NCBI GenBank assembly: GCA_029240955.1
Contig: JARDZH010000188.1
Coordinates: 1 to 5,443, forward strand
Direction: 5' to 3'
DNA length: 5,443 bases
DNA from: Pseudomonas sp.
GTDB lineage: Bacteria > Pseudomonadota > Gammaproteobacteria > Pseudomonadales > Pseudomonadaceae
In this document: positions 1 through 5,279 of the stretch, piece by piece
How positions within the stretch are numbered: the first letter of the stretch is position 1
Layout: every line of letters starts with the position of its first letter
Notes under the pieces: generated by a model
The model's input: the letters and a program-made list of their open reading frames with translations, nothing else
Database searches by the model: none
Told to the model about the DNA's origin: nothing
Position numbers and translations under genes: made by a program

Positions 1-166
1 CGCCCAACTGCGTGGCGATACCTGCCAGAGCACCGACCAGCATCAGCCCTTCAGCACCCAGGGCAAGAACCCCGGCTCGCTCGGTGAGAATCAGCCCCAG
101 CGCCGCGAGCGCGAAAGGCACCGCGAAATCGGGCACGCTGCCGAGCCAGTGAGTCAATAAGTCCAT
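1..166 (-). CDS. ABC transporter permease, second subunit (partial, 5' end only)
   Basis: This is the first 55 codons of an inner-membrane permease whose remainder lies beyond the left edge. The visible protein starts MDLLTHWLGSVPDFAVPFAL and continues with LGLILTERAGVLALGAEG, the N-terminal signature of the second permease of BMP-type nucleoside importers (COG1079, YufQ/NupC-like, BPD_transp_2 family). Its ATG overlaps the TGA of the preceding permease by one base (TGATG), so translation is probably coupled. Family knowledge says it pairs with the 371-residue permease to form the channel heterodimer. What follows it in the operon is not visible. Function is inferred from the family and context, because only one or two membrane segments are present. 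Confidence 0.9.
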   Translation of the reverse strand, partial: MDLLTHWLGSVPDFAVPFALAALGLILTERAGVLALGAEGLMLVGALAGIATQLG

Positions 167-1281
167 CAGCAGTCTCCCGCCTGAATGCGCCGCAAGCGAT
201 GGCGAATGAAAAAGTCCGAGGACGCCACGCAGATCACCAGAATCGCCTGGATCAGCTGCACCATTGAAAAGGGGATCTGGTAAAACACCTGCAGGCTGCG
301 CCCGGCGACGAACAACAGGGCGATCAACAGGGCGACCACGGTCGCTGCCACCGGGTTGTTGCGGGCGAGGAAGGCGATGAGAATTCCGGAGAATCCGTAG
401 CCCTGATAGAACGATTGGGTCAGCCGACCTTCCTGGCCGGCGGTGACCACAAAACCGGCGATCCCCGCCAGTGCGCCGGACAGCAGCACCGTGGCGGTGA
501 TCATCTTGACCACCGGAACGCCGACCGCACCGGCAACCCGTGGATTGGCATCGACGAAGCGCAGGTACAAGCCGGCCCGCGAGATGCTGATGAACCACAG
601 GGTGATGGCGGTAATGACCAGCGCCATCAGGATGGCGACGTTATAGCCGGCGAGAAAGTCCGGCAGGCGCTCGAAGCTCTGCAGCGGCGGCGAGTACGGG
701 AAGTTGTCGCGCGGGTCTTTCCAGCTGCCGTACACCAAATGCAGCAGGAAGTTGGCGGCGATGTAATTGAGCATCAGGGTTGAAATGATTTCGTTGACCC
801 TGAGGCGCAACTTCAGCAGCAGAGGCGCCAGTGTCCAGAGCATCGCGCACGCCATCGCGGCAAGCATCATCAGCGGCAGGCGCAGGAACTGAGGGCCGAT
901 ATCGAACAATGAAATCGCCGTAGCGCCGATGGCGCCCCAGATCATCTGGCCTTCCAGACCAAGGTTCCAGAAGCGTGCGCGAAAGGCCATGCAGCCCGCC
1001 AGGCCCACCATGATCATCGGCGCTGCCTGGAACAGCACGGCGCGCAGGCTCTGTGCATCGAACAGCGTCTGCACGATGAACTCGTTGAGCAGCTCGCCGG
1101 CCGGCACACCCGCGCCAATGAGGATCGCTGTGCAGATCGCCAGGCCGAACAGCAGCGCCAGAGCAATCACCAGCGCCTGCCAGTGCCAGGCCATCTGCTG
1201 GCGCGTTTCCAGCGTGTAGCGTCGGCCGAGCAGCGGGCGTCTCGCGCTGACGGGGGGTTGAGTAAGGGTCGTGTCAGTCAT
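166..1281 (-). CDS. ABC transporter permease, first subunit (nucleoside/nucleobase importer type)
   Basis: The 371-residue inner-membrane permease belongs to the BPD_transp_2 family (COG4603, YufP/NupB-like). About 34 polar N-terminal residues are followed by roughly nine to ten hydrophobic segments (about 35-56, 82-100, 111-128, 134-157, 168-185, 213-233, 259-280, 297-307, 312-329, 338-357). Two family hallmarks are clear: RARFWNLGLEGQM at 101-113 and NEIISTLMLNYIA at 163-175; the latter is the likely region contacting the ATPase. A GYGFSGILIAFLARNNP block lies at 294-310. The ATG at 1281 sits inside the last codons of the ATPase gene (8-base overlap) behind a weak GGTGAG, which supports coupled translation. 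The stop overlaps the next permease start by one base. The substrate cannot be read from this subunit. No lesion is apparent. Confidence 0.95.
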   Translation of the reverse strand: MTDTTLTQPPVSARRPLLGRRYTLETRQQMAWHWQALVIALALLFGLAICTAILIGAGVPAGELLNEFIVQTLFDAQSLRAVLFQAAPMIMVGLAGCMAFRARFWNLGLEGQMIWGAIGATAISLFDIGPQFLRLPLMMLAAMACAMLWTLAPLLLKLRLRVNEIISTLMLNYIAANFLLHLVYGSWKDPRDNFPYSPPLQSFERLPDFLAGYNVAILMALVITAITLWFISISRAGLYLRFVDANPRVAGAVGVPVVKMITATVLLSGALAGIAGFVVTAGQEGRLTQSFYQGYGFSGILIAFLARNNPVAATVVALLIALLFVAGRSLQVFYQIPFSMVQLIQAILVICVASSDFFIRHRLRRIQAGDC

Positions 1282-2788
1282 GGCTCACCATTGCTTTACC
1301 AATCGCCTGCCGGTCGGCCGGGTGCTCGAACTCGGCGACGATACGCCCGCTGTTCATCACGCCGATCCGGTCCGCCAGGGTCAGTACTTCGTCGAGGTCT
1401 TCGCTTATCACCAGCACCGCAGCACCGGCATCACGGGCGGCACGCAGGCGACTGTGCACAGCCTGAGTGGCACGCACATCCAGGCCGCGGCTCGGGCTAT
1501 GCACCAGCACCAGTTGCGGCTCGCGACTGAATTCGCGGGCAATCACCAGCTTTTGCGCGTTGCCACCGGAGAGCAGGGCAGCGCTCTGCTCCAGTGAGCG
1601 CACGCCCTGCACATCGAAATCCGTCACTGCCGCGGCCGCATCCGTCTGCATGCATTTGCCGCGCAGGCGCAGAAACGAGCCGTAACGGCCGCCATGCACC
1701 TGGCCGATGGCAAAGTTTTCGGCCACGCTCAGCGAGCCGGCCAGGGCGGCGCCATAGCGGTCGGCCGGAATGCTGGCGATGCGCAACTCACGCCGTTGTT
1801 CGGGGCTGGTGCCGCGCAGGTCACCGAAGCCTTCCAGGTGGATCTCACCCTCGGTTGCCTGCGGCAGGCCCATCAGCGCATTGGCCAGCTCAGCCTGACC
1901 ATTGCCGCCGACCCCGGCAATCCCGTAGATCTGCCCGGCGCGCAGGCACATATCCACACCCGCCAGCGGCCCGTCGCCTGCCGGGCTGCGCAGGCCGCGT
2001 ACGTGCAGACGCACCGGGCCGGCCGCCGGACCTGGTTGATAACCGGCCTGGTTCGATTCGCCGACAGTGAGGCGCACCAGCTCGTCGACACTGACGCATT
2101 GCGGATCCAGCGTCTGGATGGTCTTGCCGCCGCGCATCACCGTGACCCGATCGGCAAAACGCTTCACGTCGGCCATCTTGTGCGTCACCAGCACCACGGC
2201 TGCACCCTGGCGGGCGAACGTCTGCACCGTGGAAAGCAGCCGCTCGGCCTCCTGGTCAGTGAGCACTGCAGTGGGTTCATCGAGAATCAGAATACGCGCC
2301 CCGGCGAGCAGCACCTTGAGAATCTCCACGCGCTGCTGCTCGGCCACCGACAATTGCTCCACCGGCTGCCGAGGGTCGAGCACGAAACCCAGTTCGGCAG
2401 CCTTGGCGCTGATCTGCTGTTCGAGCGACTGCAATCGCTTGCGATAGCTGCCCTGCTGCGGCTGCGTCGGCAGGCCGAGCAGGATGTTCTGCGCCACCGT
2501 GAACGGCTTCACCAGCTTGAAGTGCTGATGCACCATGCCGATCCGATGGTGACTGGCGTCCCGCGGGCCGCTGAGTCGCACCGGGTTGTCATCGACCAGC
2601 AGGCTCCCGGTTTCCGGGGCGTACAGCCCGGCGGCGATGTTCATCAATGACGACTTGCCGGCGCCGTTTTCCCCGAGCAACGCGTGCACTTCGCCCCAGC
2701 AGGCGGTGAAGTGCGCGTCGCTGAGGGCCTTGAAGCCGTCGAACGACTTGTTGATGCTGATGAGTTGCAGCGCATTGACCTGTTTCAT
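1274..2788 (-). CDS. ABC transporter ATP-binding protein with two nucleotide-binding domains
   Basis: This 504-residue cytoplasmic ATPase powers the importer and carries two fused NBDs (COG3845, YufO/NupA-like). Domain 1 has Walker A GENGAGKSS (39-47), Q-loop Q88, a modified signature LSVAEQQ (146-152), Walker B ILILDEP (166-172) and switch H203. Domain 2 has a degenerate Walker A, GVGGNGQAE (292-300), with Q at the lysine position; a canonical LSGGN signature (406-410); a Walker B region lacking the DE pair (LVLVHSPSRGLD); and ISEDLDE instead of the switch histidine. This asymmetry is usual for the family: Walker A1 plus LSGGN makes the competent site. The start is ATG 2788, whose ATGA overlaps the stop of the binding-protein gene; the open frame extends 14 codons further upstream, but that would need a 46-base overlap. 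The upstream ribosome site is weak, consistent with coupling. Confidence 0.95.
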   Translation of the reverse strand: MKQVNALQLISINKSFDGFKALSDAHFTACWGEVHALLGENGAGKSSLMNIAAGLYAPETGSLLVDDNPVRLSGPRDASHHRIGMVHQHFKLVKPFTVAQNILLGLPTQPQQGSYRKRLQSLEQQISAKAAELGFVLDPRQPVEQLSVAEQQRVEILKVLLAGARILILDEPTAVLTDQEAERLLSTVQTFARQGAAVVLVTHKMADVKRFADRVTVMRGGKTIQTLDPQCVSVDELVRLTVGESNQAGYQPGPAAGPVRLHVRGLRSPAGDGPLAGVDMCLRAGQIYGIAGVGGNGQAELANALMGLPQATEGEIHLEGFGDLRGTSPEQRRELRIASIPADRYGAALAGSLSVAENFAIGQVHGGRYGSFLRLRGKCMQTDAAAAVTDFDVQGVRSLEQSAALLSGGNAQKLVIAREFSREPQLVLVHSPSRGLDVRATQAVHSRLRAARDAGAAVLVISEDLDEVLTLADRIGVMNSGRIVAEFEHPADRQAIGKAMVSHD

Positions 2789-3879
2789 TGCTGGGTCTTC
2801 ACGCCTTTGACGAACCAGTCCATCTTCCACAGATCAGCATCGGCCATGGCTTCGCCGGCAGCGATACGCTCCTTGCCGTCGCGGTCGTTCATAGGGCCGC
2901 TGTAGAGAATCTTCTTGCCGGCCAGCAATTCGGCACGGGCCGCCTCGATCCGGGCACGGTTGGCGGCGGAGATCACCGGATCGCTGGTCAGGCTGATATC
3001 GGTGCCACCCTGCTGCATCGACAGCAGCGCGCCATGGCCGCTCGGCTGCCAGTTGCCGGCAATGACCTTTTTCAGCTCCGGGGCCAGGTAGCGATCCCAC
3101 ACCCACATCGATGAGCACACGGTCGCCTTGGGCGCGAATTCACTGAGGTCGCGGTGATAGCCGGTGCCATGCACGCCACGCTCTTGGGCGACCAACTGAG
3201 GCGTAGGGCTATCCACGTGCTGACCGATAACGTCGGCACCGTTGTCGATCAGCGCCATGGTCGCGGCGCGTTCTTTGACCGGGTCGTTCCAGGCACCGGT
3301 GTAGACCACGTTGACGGTCGCCTCGGGATTGATCTGCTGCGCGCCCAGCTCGAATGCATTCACCGTCCAGTTCACCTGGCCGAAGGGATTCGCGGCAATG
3401 AACCCCAGCTTGCCGCTCTTCGATGCGGCTGCCGCCGCCATGCCGCACAGGTACTGACTTTCGTAGGTGCGCCCGTAGAAGGATTCGAGGTTGGCCGCGT
3501 TGGTGGTGCCCGAGCCGTTCAGGAAAGCGACGTCCGGGTACTTTCTGGCCAGCTCGAGGAAAGTGTCGGAGTAGCCGAATGCGGTGCCAACAATGATGTT
3601 GGCGCCACGCGCGATCAGGCGGTCGACCACCGGCGTGATGGCTGCCGCGTTTTCAGGCACGCTCTCCACGAACTGGATCTTCTGGTCGAGTTCGGTTTCC
3701 AGTTTCTGCCGCGCCTCATCGAAGGCCTGAGTCCAGCCACCATCGTTGCGGGGGCTGATGTACACCATGGCAATCTTCGGCGGCGCCTTGAGCGTCAACC
3801 CTTCGGCCTGAGCCTGACCGACCGCGCTGACCCAGACGGCAGCTGCGTACAGACTTCCCTGCAAAACATTCCTGAACAT
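2785..3879 (-). CDS. BMP/Med-family periplasmic substrate-binding protein (nucleoside/purine-pyrimidine type)
   Basis: This 364-residue protein captures the transported substrate in the periplasm. A Sec-type signal peptide occupies about 1-25, ending AQA before EG; no lipobox cysteine is present, so it should be soluble, unlike the lipoprotein homologues of Gram-positives and spirochaetes. The mature part matches the COG1744 fold: IAMVYISPRNDGGWTQAFDE (36-55), VESVPEN (71-77), GTAFGYSDTFLELARKYPDV (98-117), GRTYESQYLCG (136-146), GKLGFIAANPF (156-166), NGADVIGQHVDSPTP (213-227), GYHRDLSEFAP (240-250) and a C-terminal MDWFVKGV (353-360). The 20 extra in-frame codons before ATG 3879 are excluded because an AGGA lies 9 bases before this ATG. 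Known ligands of the family are nucleosides and purine bases. The rut neighbourhood suggests a pyrimidine nucleoside or base here, which is inference. It is the first gene of the operon. Confidence 0.94.
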   Translation of the reverse strand: MFRNVLQGSLYAAAVWVSAVGQAQAEGLTLKAPPKIAMVYISPRNDGGWTQAFDEARQKLETELDQKIQFVESVPENAAAITPVVDRLIARGANIIVGTAFGYSDTFLELARKYPDVAFLNGSGTTNAANLESFYGRTYESQYLCGMAAAAASKSGKLGFIAANPFGQVNWTVNAFELGAQQINPEATVNVVYTGAWNDPVKERAATMALIDNGADVIGQHVDSPTPQLVAQERGVHGTGYHRDLSEFAPKATVCSSMWVWDRYLAPELKKVIAGNWQPSGHGALLSMQQGGTDISLTSDPVISAANRARIEAARAELLAGKKILYSGPMNDRDGKERIAAGEAMADADLWKMDWFVKGVKTQQ

Positions 3880-3888
3880 AAGTCGTTT

Positions 3889-3892
3889 TCCT
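3889..3892 (-). promoter_or_regulatory. Ribosome binding site of the binding-protein gene
   Basis: AGGA on the minus strand (inside GCAGGAAAA), 9 bases before ATG 3879. It is the only good Shine-Dalgarno match near the candidate starts, and it places the start directly before a well-formed signal peptide. Confidence 0.7.
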
Positions 3893-3962
3893 GCTGGTAG
3901 GCGAATGATTGACCCTCGCTGCTGATCCGGCGGACGCACTGGTTCAGCACGGAACTGGCGAT

Positions 3963-3978
3963 AGCAGCTTCCGTGCCA
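3963..3978 (-). promoter_or_regulatory. Sigma-54 (RpoN) promoter of the ABC transporter operon
   Basis: On the minus strand the sequence TGGCACGGAAGCTGCT matches the sigma-54 consensus TGGCACG-N4-TTGCW at all positions except the first T of TTGC. The GG (3977-3976) and GC (3965-3964) are separated by exactly 10 bases, as required. It predicts a transcript start near 3952 and a leader of about 73 bases before ATG 3879. The same TGGCACGG block opens the rutA promoter. Sigma-54 promoters need an enhancer-binding activator, so the transporter is predicted to respond to a signal such as nitrogen status. Confidence 0.82.
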
Positions 3979-3984
3979 TAAAAA

Positions 3985-3997
3985 TAAATCGTTGATT
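3985..3997 (-). promoter_or_regulatory. Predicted IHF site, transporter promoter
   Basis: The minus strand reads AATCAACGATTTA, a perfect fit to the IHF consensus WATCAANNNNTTR, in an AT-rich stretch. It lies between the sigma-54 promoter and the upstream palindrome, about 39 bp before the predicted start point. This is where a DNA bend would bring an upstream-bound regulator to RNA polymerase. The motif is degenerate, so its position and its recurrence before rutA are the main support. Confidence 0.55.
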
Positions 3998-4001
3998 AAC
4001 A

Positions 4002-4021
4002 GTTACTTGGTGATTGGTAAC
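4002..4021. promoter_or_regulatory. Inverted repeat GTTAC-N10-GTAAC, possible regulator site
   Basis: Perfect 5-bp arms at 4002-4006 and 4017-4021 are separated by 10 bases (TTGGTGATTG), so equivalent positions in the two arms are 15 bp apart and the element spans 20 bp. It sits about 60 bp before the predicted transporter start, between the IHF site and the RutR-like palindrome. No counterpart is seen before rutA, so it could be a transporter-specific operator. The bound protein is unknown, and short arms like these can occur by chance. Confidence 0.3.
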
Positions 4022-4023
4022 GC

Positions 4024-4049
4024 TTGAAATGGATCAAATGGTCTGATTT
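4024..4049 (-). promoter_or_regulatory. RutR-like operator upstream of the transporter operon
   Basis: Read on the minus strand, this 26-bp element begins AAATCAGACCAT and continues TTGATCCATTTCAA. It is identical to the element before rutA (5136-5161) at 22 of 26 positions, including the whole 12-base first block. The palindrome core is CAGACCA-TT-TGATCCA, centred at 4037.5. It agrees with the E. coli RutR consensus TTGACCAnnTGGTCAA at 10 of 14 half-site positions, with the right 2-base gap. It faces the transporter as the other faces rutA, about 85 bp before the predicted start point. It lies between rutR and its downstream neighbour, outside any gene. Confidence 0.65.
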
Positions 4050-4143
4050 AGAGCGCTTAGTTTGTGCATGGCGCACGAGAAGCGGGCAGCCGGACGCCCA
4101 GAGGGCAGGGCTCTGCGACAGACAGGCAGGATGGATCGGGATA

Positions 4144-4158
4144 GCGCCGGAACGGCGC
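4144..4158 (-). terminator. Weak GC hairpin after rutR, possible terminator
   Basis: Perfect 6-bp arms GCGCCG and CGGCGC flank a 3-base loop, starting about 20 bases past the rutR stop. No run of T follows on either strand, so it is not a standard intrinsic terminator. It may only pause polymerase or protect the 3' end, and some readthrough from rutR into the co-directional transporter operon is possible. Confidence 0.3.
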
Positions 4159-4178
4159 CAGGATGTCAGGCGGGCAGG

Positions 4179-4946
4179 TCAGGCCTCAGTCCGTGGCCGC
4201 ATGCCTTGGCAGATCAGGGTCTGCACGTTGGACAGCACTTCCTCGAAGAACGCCGGGTCGGCCAGGGTCTTGCCGGTGATCGCATGCACCTGGGCGCTGA
4301 AATCGGCGTAATGCTGGGTAATGCTCCAGATCGAGAAGATCAGGTGGTAGGGGTCCAGCGGCGCCAACCGGCCGGCGTCGATCCAGCCCTGAATCACCGA
4401 CACCTTGTTGACCACCATTTGCCGCAATGGCTGTTCGAGCTGCTCTTTGATCAACGGCGCGTCCTGCATGATCTCCATGCAGAACAACTTCGATTCGGCA
4501 GGGTGGTCGCGCGACAGCTCCAGCTTGGCGCGGATATAGCGGCGGATCACATCCAGCGGCTCCTGTTCGGCGTCGAAGCTACCGAGCGGCAAGAGCCAGA
4601 TGTCCAGCAAATGCTGCAACACATTGGTGTACAGCTCCTCCTTGCTGGAAAAGTAATAGAGCAGGTTGGTCTTAGACACGTCGGCAGCCAGGGCTACCTG
4701 ATCCAGGCTGGTGCCGTGCATGCCGAACTGCGAGAACAGCCCGAGCGCGGCCTGGATGATCGACTTGCGCTTGTTCATGATCTGCAACTGCCGGCGCTGC
4801 TCGGACTTGGCGCTCATGGTGCGCGCCACCTTGACCTTTGCGCCTGCCGCAGGCTTGCCGACCTTGCCGGCAGCCTTCTTTACGGGGGTCTTTTTCTTGA
4901 GCGGCTTGTCGGCGGCCGCCACATCTGCATCGGGTGTGTTTGTCAC
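4179..4946 (-). CDS. rutR: TetR-family pyrimidine utilisation regulator RutR
   Basis: RutR is a dimeric DNA-binding protein that in E. coli senses uracil and controls pyrimidine catabolism. The body matches it closely: an N-terminal helix-turn-helix, GTSLDQVALAADVSKTNLLYYFSSKEELY, at about 78-106, then LLDIWLLPL, ESKLFCMEIM, GWIDAGRLAPLDPYHLIFSI, TQHYADFSAQVHAITG and a C-terminal NVQTLICQGMRPR. The start is uncertain. GTG 4946 (255 residues) has GGTGG 8 bases upstream and is preferred; TTG 4961 is possible. The ATG at 4817 has AAGGTGG 8 bases upstream and gives exactly 212 residues, the length of E. coli RutR. The extra 43 residues are rich in Lys, Ala and Pro. It is divergent from rutA and codirectional with the transporter. 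Autoregulation is possible, but no operator overlaps its own candidate promoter. Confidence 0.92.
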   Translation of the reverse strand: MTNTPDADVAAADKPLKKKTPVKKAAGKVGKPAAGAKVKVARTMSAKSEQRRQLQIMNKRKSIIQAALGLFSQFGMHGTSLDQVALAADVSKTNLLYYFSSKEELYTNVLQHLLDIWLLPLGSFDAEQEPLDVIRRYIRAKLELSRDHPAESKLFCMEIMQDAPLIKEQLEQPLRQMVVNKVSVIQGWIDAGRLAPLDPYHLIFSIWSITQHYADFSAQVHAITGKTLADPAFFEEVLSNVQTLICQGMRPRTEA

Positions 4947-4976
4947 TGCCTGAACCACCAAGCGAATCGATGGGCA

Positions 4977-4985
4977 AGTGTATCA
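4977..4985 (-). promoter_or_regulatory. Candidate extended -10 promoter element of rutR
   Basis: The minus strand reads TGATACACT, an extended -10 (TGn) followed by TACACT, which matches TATAAT at four of six positions. No good -35 lies 16-18 bases upstream. A start near 4970 would allow use of GTG 4946 with a short leader. This is a tentative call. Confidence 0.3.
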
Positions 4986-5135
4986 GGTCTGGGTGCTGCG
5001 GCAGGTCGGGCGTCGCCCTCTGCAGCCTTTCTCAGGCCACAAGATGCGGACTGAAACACACGGCCATGAGGGAAGTGCCCTATATCGGCTCTTGCGCGCA
5101 TCAAAATCGAGCGAATATCAGAACGCGAACGGTTC

Positions 5136-5161
5136 AAATCAGACCATCTGGTCCACATCAA
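5136..5161 (+). promoter_or_regulatory. RutR operator upstream of rutA
   Basis: The element contains a perfect 12-bp palindrome, GACCATCTGGTC (5142-5153). The wider core CAGACCA-TC-TGGTCCA fits the RutR consensus TTGACCAnnTGGTCAA at 11 of 14 half-site positions with the correct gap. It lies between rutR and rutA, where RutR is known to act in E. coli. The 12-base block AAATCAGACCAT recurs exactly in the transporter's upstream element. The centre is about 87 bp before the predicted rutA start point, so it does not overlap the sigma-54 promoter. Confidence 0.8.
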
Positions 5162-5176
5162 ATCTGGATTTCGGCA

Positions 5177-5189
5177 TAAACGATTGATA
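5177..5189 (-). promoter_or_regulatory. Predicted IHF site, rutA promoter
   Basis: The minus strand reads TATCAATCGTTTA, a perfect fit to WATCAANNNNTTR. It lies between the operator and the sigma-54 promoter, about 52 bp before the predicted start, with an AT-rich run (about 5187-5207) on its promoter side. Orientation relative to transcription is opposite to that of the transporter's site. Confidence 0.55.
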
Positions 5190-5208
5190 ATAAACTATAA
5201 AAAATAAC

Positions 5209-5224
5209 TGGCACGGCGCATGCA
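5209..5224 (+). promoter_or_regulatory. Sigma-54 (RpoN) promoter of rutA
   Basis: TGGCACGGCGCATGCA matches TGGCACG-N4-TTGCW except for the first T of TTGC. The GG at 5210-5211 and GC at 5222-5223 are 10 bases apart. It predicts a start near 5235 and a leader of about 45 bases. The E. coli rut operon is known to be under NtrC control, so nitrogen-responsive sigma-54 transcription fits the pathway. Confidence 0.85.
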
Positions 5225-5269
5225 AAAGCTCACTTCGACACGTATCCCACATGGCTATACGAGACGAAT

Positions 5270-5273
5270 GGAG
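5270..5273 (+). promoter_or_regulatory. Ribosome binding site of rutA
   Basis: GGAG, inside GGAGAAGG, lies 6 bases before ATG 5280. It favours this start over the in-frame ATG 5268, which would place GGAG inside the coding region, and over ATG 5220, which lies within the -12 promoter element and so before the predicted transcript start. Confidence 0.75.
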
Positions 5274-5279
5274 AAGGTT

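Larger units (their letters stand above)
3880..4178. other. Intergenic region between rutR and the transporter operon
   Basis: This 299-base gap follows the rutR stop and precedes the transporter. From the transporter side it holds the 5' leader (3880-3952), the sigma-54 promoter, the predicted IHF site, an inverted repeat, the RutR-like operator, a GTGC-N5-GCAC dyad (4064-4076) and a weak GC hairpin close to the rutR stop. No protein-coding frame with its own start signal is convincing, and no small RNA could be recognised. Confidence 0.7.
4947..5279. other. Divergent intergenic region between rutR and rutA
   Basis: This 333-base gap holds the control signals of two divergent genes. Its rutA side has the RutR-like operator (5136-5161), a very AT-rich stretch with the predicted IHF site, the sigma-54 promoter and the rutA leader. 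Its rutR side has the candidate -10 and a small dyad GGGC-GTC-GCCC at 5008-5018. Between about 5020 and 5135 nothing could be assigned; a nitrogen-activator (NtrC) site would be expected there, but no good match was found by eye. Confidence 0.7.

Noticed and set aside
1694..2650. Long open frame of 318 codons on the plus strand
   Set aside because: It lies wholly antisense to the ATPase, which has every expected motif. The translation has no recognisable domain; long antisense frames are common in GC-rich DNA.
3154..3900. Open frame of 248 codons on the plus strand
   Set aside because: It is the antisense shadow of the BMP binding protein, with no ribosome site or recognisable domain.
3907..3913. 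TTGACCC in the transporter leader as a second RutR half-site
   Set aside because: No matching TGGTC half lies at the required spacing, so it is a single half-site only.
4099..4115. Hairpin CAGAG-N7-CTCTG after rutR as a terminator
   Set aside because: The stem is only five base pairs, the loop is long, and no T run follows on either strand.
5008..5018. Short dyad GGGC-GTC-GCCC between rutR and rutA
   Set aside because: Arms of only four to five GC bases in GC-rich DNA are expected by chance. There is no T run and no match to a known operator.
4062..5054. Open frame of 330 codons on the plus strand
   Set aside because: It is antisense to rutR and runs through the rutR promoter region. It shows no family features.
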